From Enterobacter wuhouensis (GTDB lineage: Bacteria; Pseudomonadota; Gammaproteobacteria; Enterobacterales; Enterobacteriaceae): 64,000 nt of DNA. The stretch spans positions 124,001-188,000 of the forward strand of contig NZ_SJOO01000002.1 in the NCBI RefSeq assembly GCF_004331265.1, written 5' to 3'. A model generated the notes under the pieces. The model searched no databases. It was not told the origin of the DNA and saw nothing but the letters and a program-made list of their open reading frames with translations. This document shows positions 57,481-64,000 of this stretch, piece after piece; within the stretch, counting starts at the first letter, position 1; every line of letters starts with the position of its first letter. Position numbers and translations under genes: made by a program.

Positions 57481-58866
57481 TTACTGCGGGTTAGCAGGCT
57501 TGCGCGGGCGGCGTCGACGCTGCCCTTCTCCTGCCGGTTTCCCTTCGCCGCTGCGCCACGGGTTTTCACCCGCCGGTTTGCTGTCGTTGTTACGACGCGG
57601 CGGTTTGCCGGATGATTTCGGCGCGCCACCTTCTGTACGACGCGGCTGCTGACCGCGACCGCCGCCGCCCTGACCACGTCCACCGCCGCCCTGACGGCCG
57701 TTCTGAATCGGCTCGGCTTTGATGGACGGGTCCACTTCATAACCTGGGGTTTCGATGCGCGGGATCTCTTTCTTCAGCAGGCGCTCGATGTCGCGCAGCA
57801 GCTTGTGCTCGTCCACGCAGACCAGAGAAAGCGCTTCACCGGTTGCCGCCGCGCGGCCGGTACGACCAATGCGGTGAACGTAATCTTCCGGCACGTTAGG
57901 CAGCTCGTAGTTCACCACGTGCGGCAGCTCTTCGATGTCCAGACCGCGGGCGGCGATGTCGGTCGCCACCAGCACGCGGATGTCGCCGGATTTGAAGTCC
58001 GCCAGCGCACGGGTACGCGCGCCCTGGCTTTTATTACCGTGGATCGCCGCGCTGCGGATGCCGTCCTTGTTGAGCTGTTCCGCCAGGTGGTTAGCGCCGT
58101 GCTTGGTGCGGGTAAAGACCAGCACCTGCTGCCAGTTGCCCTGGCCGATCATCTGGGAGAGCAGCTCCCGCTTGCGCTTTTTATCCACAAAGTGAACGTG
58201 CTGCGTCACCTGCTCGGAGGCGGTGTTGCGGCGCGCCACTTCCACTTCCAGCGGGTTGTGCAGCAGCTTTTCTGCCAGGCCTTTAATCTCATCAGAGAAG
58301 GTCGCGGAGAAAAGCAGGTTCTGACGACGCGCGGGCAGCTTGGCCAGCACGCGACGGATATCGTGAATGAAGCCCATGTCGAGCATGCGGTCAGCTTCAT
58401 CCAGCACCAGAATTTCAATACCATCAAGCTTAACGGCGTTCTGGTGTTCAAGATCCAGCAGACGGCCCGGCGTTGCCACCAGCACGTCCACGCCGCCGCG
58501 CAGCTTCATCATCTGCGGGTTAATGCTTACCCCACCGAAAACCACCAGCGAGCGAATGTTGAGGTAGCGGCTGTATTCGCGCACGTTCTCGCCAATCTGC
58601 GCTGCCAGCTCGCGGGTTGGGGTGAGGATCAGCGCGCGAACCGGACGACGACCTTTGGCGTGCGGCTGGTTTTTAACCAGCAGCTCTAACAGCGGCAGCG
58701 TAAAGCCGGCGGTTTTACCGGTGCCGGTCTGGGCGCTGGCCATCAGGTCACGGCCCTGAAGAACGGCGGGGATCGCCTGCTGCTGGATAGGGGTTGGCTC
58801 GACGTAGCCCTGCTCTGCAATCGCACGCAGAATTTCAGGGTTCAGGCCAAGGGAATCAAAAGACAT
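57481..58866 (-). CDS. rhlE: DEAD-box RNA helicase RhlE
   Basis: 461 aa. All DEAD-box motifs are present: Q motif [10 protein letters not shown], motif I AQTGTGKT, motif II DEAD ([10 protein letters not shown]), SAT ([10 protein letters not shown]) and motif [11 protein letters not shown]. The C-terminal tail from about residue 375 is rich in glycine, arginine, proline and lysine, as usual for RhlE. It acts on ribosome assembly and RNA decay. It is divergent from cecR, whose operator lies in the shared 205-bp gap. Confidence 0.97.
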   Translation of the reverse strand: MSFDSLGLNPEILRAIAEQGYVEPTPIQQQAIPAVLQGRDLMASAQTGTGKTAGFTLPLLELLVKNQPHAKGRRPVRALILTPTRELAAQIGENVREYSRYLNIRSLVVFGGVSINPQMMKLRGGVDVLVATPGRLLDLEHQNAVKLDGIEILVLDEADRMLDMGFIHDIRRVLAKLPARRQNLLFSATFSDEIKGLAEKLLHNPLEVEVARRNTASEQVTQHVHFVDKKRKRELLSQMIGQGNWQQVLVFTRTKHGANHLAEQLNKDGIRSAAIHGNKSQGARTRALADFKSGDIRVLVATDIAARGLDIEELPHVVNYELPNVPEDYVHRIGRTGRAAATGEALSLVCVDEHKLLRDIERLLKKEIPRIETPGYEVDPSIKAEPIQNGRQGGGGRGQGGGGRGQQPRRTEGGAPKSSGKPPRRNNDSKPAGENPWRSGEGKPAGEGQRRRRPRKPANPQ

Positions 58867-59037
58867 AAAAACTCCGAACCGCCCCGACCATCACAGGTGT
58901 AGTTTTCAGGGAGATATAACAATTAGGAGGACAAAAACCACAGTGTCGCGAAGCAGCGGAGTGTAGCAGCTTTTGTGACGTGGCGCATAAAATATCCCTC
59001 AGCCTTCACTCGACGGAAAGGCGAATCAGGCATAATC

Positions 59038-59057
59038 TTAATCAATCGATTGATTAA
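59038..59057. promoter_or_regulatory. CecR operator palindrome
   Basis: TTAATCAATCGATTGATTAA, a perfect 20-bp palindrome 14 bp before the cecR start, in the rhlE/cecR divergent region. It agrees with the reported role of CecR at both promoters. Confidence 0.8.
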
Positions 59058-59071
59058 TTTTTAATGCTGCT

Positions 59072-59749
59072 ATGAATACGACACCCACAACAACCAAAGG
59101 TGAACAGGCCAAAAGCCAGCTTATCGCCGCCGCGCTGGCGCAGTTTGGTGAGTATGGCCTGCACGCCACCACGCGGGATATTGCCGCGCAGGCCGGGCAG
59201 AACATTGCGGCCATCACCTACTACTTTGGCTCAAAAGAGGATTTATACCTCGCCTGCGCGCAGTGGATCGCCGATTTTATCGAGAGGAACTTTCGCCCGC
59301 ACGTCGAGGAGGCCACCGCGCTGTTCAGCCAGCCAGAGCCTGACCGTGCCGCCATCCGTCAGCTTATCCTCAACGCCTGCCACAACATGATCCGCCTGCT
59401 GACGCACGACGATACGCTGAACCTGAGCAAGTTTATCTCACGCGAACAGCTTTCGCCTTCCGCCGCCTACCAGCTGGTACATGACCAGGTGATTGCGCCG
59501 ATGCACTCGCACCTTACGCGGCTCATTGCGGCCTATACCGGCCGGGAGGCCAACGATACCGAGACGATTTTGCATACCCATGCCCTGCTGGGCGAAGTGC
59601 TCGCCTTCCGTCTGGGGCGTGAGACCATCCTGTTACGCACGGGCTGGACACAATTCGATGAGGATAAAGCCGCGCAGATTGGCCGGGTTATCGCCTGTCA
59701 TCTCGATCTGATCCTGAATGGCTTAACGCAAAGGAGCCTGAAGTCATGA
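59072..59749 (+). CDS. cecR: TetR-family regulator CecR (YbiH)
   Basis: 225 aa. N-terminal [43 protein letters not shown]. The C-terminal ligand domain has the DUF1956 layout ([30 protein letters not shown]). In E. coli it controls rhlE and ybhGFSR and affects sensitivity to cefoperazone and chloramphenicol. It overlaps ybhG by four bases (ATGA). Confidence 0.95.
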   Translation: MNTTPTTTKGEQAKSQLIAAALAQFGEYGLHATTRDIAAQAGQNIAAITYYFGSKEDLYLACAQWIADFIERNFRPHVEEATALFSQPEPDRAAIRQLILNACHNMIRLLTHDDTLNLSKFISREQLSPSAAYQLVHDQVIAPMHSHLTRLIAAYTGREANDTETILHTHALLGEVLAFRLGRETILLRTGWTQFDEDKAAQIGRVIACHLDLILNGLTQRSLKS

Positions 59750-60741
59750 AAAAACCTGTCGCCATCGTTCTGGTGGTTGTTGTGTTGCTTGCTGCGGGAG
59801 TCGGCGGCTGGCTGTGGTATCAAAGCCAGCAGGATAAAGGCCTGACGCTGTACGGTAACGTCGATATACGCACCGTGAATATGAGCTTCCGCGTCGGCGG
59901 GCGGCTGGCCTCGCTGAGCGTTGACGAAGGCGATGCCATTAAAAGCGGGCAGACGCTGGGGATGCTTGATAAAGCGCCCTACGAAAACGCCCTGATGCAG
60001 GCAAAGGCAGGCGTTTCGGTGGCGCAGGCGCAGTATGACCTGATGCTGGCAGGCTATCGCGATGAAGAAATCGCCCAGGCCGCCGCCGCCGTTAAGCAGG
60101 CGAAAGCCGCCTATGACTACGCGCAGAACTTCTACGCGCGCCAGCAGGGGCTGTGGAAAAGCCGCACCATTTCTGCCAATGACCTGGAAAATGCGCGCTC
60201 GTCACGCGACCAAGCGCAGGCGACGCTGAAATCCGCGCAGGATAAACTGAGCCAGTACCGCACCGGCAACCGCGCGCAGGATATCGCTCAGGCGAAAGCC
60301 AGCCTTGAGCAGGCGCAGGCGCAGCTGGCCCAGGCGGAGCTGGATCTGCACGACACCACCTTAATCGCGCCGTCTGACGGCACGCTGATGACCCGCGCCG
60401 TAGAGCCAGGCAGCATGCTCAGCGCGGGCAGCACCGTCTTAACGCTCTCCCTGACGCGCCCGGTGTGGGTGCGCGCCTATATCGACGAACCGAACCTCGG
60501 CCAGATGCAGCCGGGCCGCGAGCTGCTGCTTTACACCGACGGCCGTCCGGACAAGCCCTATCACGGCAAAGTGGGCTTTGTCTCCCCGACCGCCGAATTC
60601 ACCCCGAAAACGGTTGAAACGCCGGACCTGCGTACCGACCTGGTGTATCGCCTGCGCATTATCGTGACCGACGCGGACGACGCGCTGCGTCAGGGCATGC
60701 CCGTCACCGTAACAGTGAACGACGGGGAACGACATGAATGA
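59746..60741 (+). CDS. ybhG: Membrane-fusion protein YbhG
   Basis: 331 aa, HlyD-like. One N-terminal hydrophobic segment ([20 protein letters not shown]) serves as signal or anchor. A lipoyl half with [27 protein letters not shown], a long alanine/glutamine-rich coiled coil (about 85-200), then [18 protein letters not shown]. It is the periplasmic adaptor of the YbhFSR ABC exporter. It ends by overlapping ybhF by eight bases. Confidence 0.94.
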   Translation: MKKPVAIVLVVVVLLAAGVGGWLWYQSQQDKGLTLYGNVDIRTVNMSFRVGGRLASLSVDEGDAIKSGQTLGMLDKAPYENALMQAKAGVSVAQAQYDLMLAGYRDEEIAQAAAAVKQAKAAYDYAQNFYARQQGLWKSRTISANDLENARSSRDQAQATLKSAQDKLSQYRTGNRAQDIAQAKASLEQAQAQLAQAELDLHDTTLIAPSDGTLMTRAVEPGSMLSAGSTVLTLSLTRPVWVRAYIDEPNLGQMQPGRELLLYTDGRPDKPYHGKVGFVSPTAEFTPKTVETPDLRTDLVYRLRIIVTDADDALRQGMPVTVTVNDGERHE

Positions 60742-62473
60742 CGCGGTTATTCAGCTCAACAACCTGGTCAAACGCTTCGCGGGGATGGACAAGCCGGCCG
60801 TTGCGCCGCTGAACTGTACCATCCAGAAAGGCTATGTGACCGGGCTGGTGGGCCCGGACGGCGCGGGCAAAACGACGCTGATGCGGATGCTGGCGGGTCT
60901 GCTGAAGCCGGACGAAGGCTCCGCCAGCGTGCTCGGCCTTGACCCGATCAAAGACGACGGCCCCCTTCACGCGATTATGGGCTATATGCCGCAGAAGTTT
61001 GGCCTGTACGAAGATCTGACGGTGATGGAAAACCTGAATCTCTATGCCGATCTGCGCAGCGTCACCGGCGAAACGCGGCAGAAAACCTTCGCGCGCCTGC
61101 TGGAGTTTACCTCACTCGGCCCGTTCACCGACCGGCTGGCGGGCAAGCTCTCCGGCGGGATGAAGCAGAAGCTGGGGCTGGCCTGTACGCTGGTGGGCGA
61201 GCCGAAAGTGCTGCTGCTGGATGAGCCCGGCGTGGGCGTTGACCCGATATCCCGCCGCGAGCTGTGGCAGATGGTGCACGAGCTGGCGGGCGACGGGATG
61301 CTGATCCTCTGGAGCACCTCCTACCTCGACGAAGCGGAACAGTGCCGCGACGTGCTGCTGATGAACGAAGGCGAGCTGCTCTATCAGGGTGAGCCAACGA
61401 CGCTGACGCAGAGCATGGCCGGGCGCAGCTTCCTGCTGCACAGCCCGCAGGAGTCTAACCGCAGGCTGCTGCAGCGGGTGCTTAAGCTGCCGCAGGTGAG
61501 CGACGGAATGATTCAGGGACGTTCGGTGCGCGTGATCCTCAAAAAGGAGGCTACCGCCGACGATGTTCGTCAGGCGCAAGGGATGCCGGAAATTGACATT
61601 GAGGAAACCGCTCCGCGCTTTGAAGATGCCTTTATCGATCTGCTGGGGGGCGCGGGGACGTCGGAATCGCCGCTCGCGGCCATTCTGCACACGGTTGAAG
61701 GCACGCCGGGCGAAACGGTGATCGAGGCCAAGTCCCTGACCAAAAAGTTCGGTGACTTTGCCGCGACCGACAACGTCAACTTTGCGGTGAAGCGCGGGGA
61801 GATTTTTGGCCTGCTCGGGCCAAACGGCGCGGGAAAATCGACCACCTTTAAAATGATGTGCGGCCTGCTGGTGCCGACGTCCGGCAAGGCGCTGGTGCTG
61901 GATATGGATTTGAAGGTCAGCTCCGGCAAGGCGCGCCAGCGGCTTGGCTATATGGCGCAAAAGTTTTCGCTGTACGGCAACCTGACGGTCGAGCAGAACC
62001 TGCGCTTTTTCTCCGGCGTGTACGGCCTGCGCGGCCGGGCGCAGAGCGAGAAAATCCGCCGCATGAGCGACGCCTTCGCGTTAACCAACATTGCCACCCA
62101 CGCCACCGACGAGCTGCCGCTCGGCTTTAAGCAGCGGCTGGCGCTCGCCTGCTCGCTGATGCACGAGCCGGACATTCTGTTTCTGGATGAACCGACGTCG
62201 GGCGTTGACCCCATTACCCGCCGCGAATTCTGGCTGCATATCAACAGCATGGTGGAGAAAGGCGTTACCGTCATGGTGACCACCCACTTTATGGACGAGG
62301 CGGAGTACTGCGACCGCATCGGGCTGGTCTATCGCGGCAAGCTGATTGCCCACGGCACGCCGGACGACCTGAAGGAACAGGCCGCCGACCAGGAGGTCCC
62401 GGACCCGACCATGGAGCAGGCGTTTATTACCCTCATCCACGACTGGGATAAGGAGAATGCCCATGCGCAGTAA
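60734..62473 (+). CDS. ybhF: ABC exporter ATPase YbhF (tandem nucleotide-binding domains)
   Basis: 579 aa with two complete ABC-2-type ATPase domains. First: [37 protein letters not shown]. Second: GPNGAGKST and [11 protein letters not shown], with [15 protein letters not shown] as a degenerate signature (GFKQR in place of SGGxxQR). Thus the second domain departs from the canonical signature; the E. coli protein shows the same, as I recall. It powers export through YbhS/YbhR. Confidence 0.94.
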   Translation: MNDAVIQLNNLVKRFAGMDKPAVAPLNCTIQKGYVTGLVGPDGAGKTTLMRMLAGLLKPDEGSASVLGLDPIKDDGPLHAIMGYMPQKFGLYEDLTVMENLNLYADLRSVTGETRQKTFARLLEFTSLGPFTDRLAGKLSGGMKQKLGLACTLVGEPKVLLLDEPGVGVDPISRRELWQMVHELAGDGMLILWSTSYLDEAEQCRDVLLMNEGELLYQGEPTTLTQSMAGRSFLLHSPQESNRRLLQRVLKLPQVSDGMIQGRSVRVILKKEATADDVRQAQGMPEIDIEETAPRFEDAFIDLLGGAGTSESPLAAILHTVEGTPGETVIEAKSLTKKFGDFAATDNVNFAVKRGEIFGLLGPNGAGKSTTFKMMCGLLVPTSGKALVLDMDLKVSSGKARQRLGYMAQKFSLYGNLTVEQNLRFFSGVYGLRGRAQSEKIRRMSDAFALTNIATHATDELPLGFKQRLALACSLMHEPDILFLDEPTSGVDPITRREFWLHINSMVEKGVTVMVTTHFMDEAEYCDRIGLVYRGKLIAHGTPDDLKEQAADQEVPDPTMEQAFITLIHDWDKENAHAQ

Positions 62474-63596
62474 CGCCATTTCGTGGCGCAGGGTGCGCGC
62501 CCTGTGCGTCAAAGAGACGCGCCAGATCGTGCGCGATCCCAGCAGCTGGCTGATTGCGGTGGTGATCCCCCTGCTGCTGCTGTTTATCTTTGGCTACGGC
62601 ATTAACCTCGACTCCAGCAAGCTGCGGGTCGGCATCCTGCTGGAGCAGCAGAGCGAAGAGGCGCTGGACTTTACCCACGCCATGACCGGCTCGCCCTACA
62701 TCGACGCCACCATCAGCGACAGCCGGCAGGAATTGATCCAGAAAATGCAGGCAGGGAAAATTCGCGGCCTGATCGTCATTCCGGTGGATTTCGCCGCCAA
62801 CATGGCCCGCTCGGGCGCCGATGCGCCGATTCAGGTCATCACCGACGGCAGCGAGCCGAACACCGCCAACTTTGTGCAGGGCTACGCGGAGGGGATCTGG
62901 CAACTGTGGCAGATGCAGCGCGCGGAAGACCGGGGGGAGACGTTTGAACCGCTGATCGACGTGCAGACGCGCTACTGGTTTAACCCCGCCGCCATCAGCC
63001 AGCACTTTATTATTCCGGGCGCGGTGACGATCATCATGACGGTGATCGGCGCGATCCTGACCTCGCTGGTGATTGCCCGCGAATGGGAGCGCGGCACCAT
63101 GGAGGCGCTGCTTTCCACCGAAGTGACGCGCGTCGAGCTACTGCTCTGCAAGCTTATCCCCTACTACTTCCTCGGCATGCTGGCGATGTTGCTCTGTATG
63201 CTGGTTGCCGTCTTTATCCTCGGCGTGCCGTACCGCGGTTCGCTGGTGCTGCTGTTCTTTATCACCAGCCTGTTTTTACTCAGCACGCTGGGCATGGGGC
63301 TGCTGATTTCCACCGTTACCCGCAACCAGTTCAACGCCGCGCAGGTGGCGCTTAATGCCGCTTTCCTGCCGTCGATTATGCTCTCCGGGTTTATCTTCCA
63401 GATAGACAGTATGCCCGCCGTCATCCGCGCCGTGACCTACATTATTCCGGCGCGTTACTTCGTGAGCACGCTGCAAAGCCTGTTTCTGGCGGGGAATATT
63501 CCGGTGGTGCTGATTATCAACACCCTGTTTTTGATGGCGTCGGCGGTGATGTTTATCGGGCTGACGTGGATGAAAACGAAAAGAAGATTAGATTAG
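62463..63596 (+). CDS. ybhS: ABC-2 exporter permease YbhS
   Basis: 377 aa from the ATG at 62463 (AGGAG seven bases upstream), matching the family length; ATG 62457 is too close to the ribosome site. One membrane segment near residue 30, a periplasmic domain ([36 protein letters not shown] in parts), then five segments with [19 protein letters not shown], the ABC-2 motif. It overlaps ybhF by 11 bases. Confidence 0.94.
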   Translation: MRSNAISWRRVRALCVKETRQIVRDPSSWLIAVVIPLLLLFIFGYGINLDSSKLRVGILLEQQSEEALDFTHAMTGSPYIDATISDSRQELIQKMQAGKIRGLIVIPVDFAANMARSGADAPIQVITDGSEPNTANFVQGYAEGIWQLWQMQRAEDRGETFEPLIDVQTRYWFNPAAISQHFIIPGAVTIIMTVIGAILTSLVIAREWERGTMEALLSTEVTRVELLLCKLIPYYFLGMLAMLLCMLVAVFILGVPYRGSLVLLFFITSLFLLSTLGMGLLISTVTRNQFNAAQVALNAAFLPSIMLSGFIFQIDSMPAVIRAVTYIIPARYFVSTLQSLFLAGNIPVVLIINTLFLMASAVMFIGLTWMKTKRRLD

Positions 63597-63607
63597 CCAT
63601 CGGATTT

Positions 63608-63640
63608 TGTAGGTCGGGTAAGCGCAAGCGCCACCCGACA
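63608..63640 (+). repeat. REP-like element inside the ybhGFSR operon
   Basis: GTCGGGT...ACCCGAC palindrome (TAGGTCGGGTAAGCGCAAGC, then GCCACCCGAC). It lies between ybhS and ybhR, ending at the ybhR ribosome-binding site AGGAGG. Confidence 0.75.
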
Positions 63641-63653
63641 GGAGGACGACGCG

Positions 63654-64000
63654 ATGTTTCACCGTTTATGGACACTGATCCGCAAAGAACTGCAATCCCT
63701 GCTGCGCGAGCCGCAAACCCGCGCCATACTGGTGCTGCCGGTGCTGATCCAGGTTTTACTGTTCCCGTTTGCCGCTACCCTTGAGGTGACCAACGCCACC
63801 ATTGCCATTTACAACGAAGATAACGGCAAACACGCCGTCGAGCTGACCCAGCGCTTTGCCCGCGCGAAGGCCTTCACCCACATCCTGCTGCTGAAAAGCC
63901 CGCAGGAGATCCAGCCGACCATCGACACGCAAAAGGCCCTGCTGCTGGTGCGATTCCCGGCGGATTTTTCCCGCAATCTGGACACCTTCCAGACCGCGCC
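63654..64000 (+). CDS. ybhR: ABC-2 exporter permease YbhR (partial, 3' end off the window)
   Basis: The first 115 codons are present. [20 protein letters not shown], then the membrane segment [29 protein letters not shown], and [31 protein letters not shown] match my memory of E. coli YbhR. It pairs with YbhS. The start ATG has AGGAGG nine bases upstream, provided by the tail of the REP-like element. Confidence 0.92.
   Translation, partial: MFHRLWTLIRKELQSLLREPQTRAILVLPVLIQVLLFPFAATLEVTNATIAIYNEDNGKHAVELTQRFARAKAFTHILLLKSPQEIQPTIDTQKALLLVRFPADFSRNLDTFQTA

Overview
The window is a chromosomal segment of an enteric gammaproteobacterium. Protein sequences and gene order match the Escherichia coli block running from bssR/rimO to ybhR. 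Several accessory loci and the CCCTCACCC-type intergenic repeats point to Enterobacter (E. cloacae complex) or a close relative such as Lelliottia or Leclercia. This is judged from remembered family sequences; no search was run. No tRNA, rRNA, CRISPR array, transposase or phage gene was recognised.

Conserved backbone, left to right: bssR (partial) and rimO; iaaA-gsiABCD (glutathione import and isoaspartyl dipeptide cleavage); moeA-moeB (molybdenum cofactor); fsa, divergent from pflE-pflF (fructose-6-phosphate aldolase, glycyl-radical enzyme and activase); ybiV and ybiU; ybiT; ybiS; ybiR-mntR with mntS; opgE; ompX; rhtA; dps; glnHPQ; ybiO; rlmF; mcbA-ybiI-ybiJ; ybiB; dinG; rhlE; and cecR-ybhGFSR (ybhR cut by the right edge).

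Accessory loci sit in the joints of this backbone. (1) 16.8-21.9 kb: a LacI-type regulator divergent from an MFS carrier and a GH31 glycosidase. (2) 24.9-25.7 kb: an AT-richer orphan glycosyltransferase. (3) 25.7-29.3 kb: a beta-glucoside operon (GH1 phospho-beta-glucosidase, PTS EIIC, GntR/UTRA repressor) with two identical palindromic operators. (4) 29.4-30.2 kb: a translationally coupled small amidase and lipoprotein that look like an antibacterial effector-immunity pair. (5) 30.4-34.6 kb: an overlapping outer-membrane factor/DHA2 pump/membrane-fusion-protein efflux operon. (6) 49.8-55.2 kb: a five-gene chaperone-usher fimbrial operon of Lpf type, placed between dinG and ybiB, which are adjacent in E. 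coli.

Three regulatory patterns stand out. A 16-bp inverted repeat, ACTTTC-N4-GAAAG(T/A), lies upstream of pflE/fsa and ybiU, with a right-arm-shortened copy upstream of ybiV, suggesting one regulon. The fimbrial operon ends inside dinG, and its intrinsic terminator lies within dinG codons. A strong hairpin follows the major pilin gene. Classical sites are also visible: an MntR box at mntS, NtrC sites at glnH, a LexA box at dinG and a CecR palindrome. REP-like elements and a second GC-rich repeat family fill many gene junctions.
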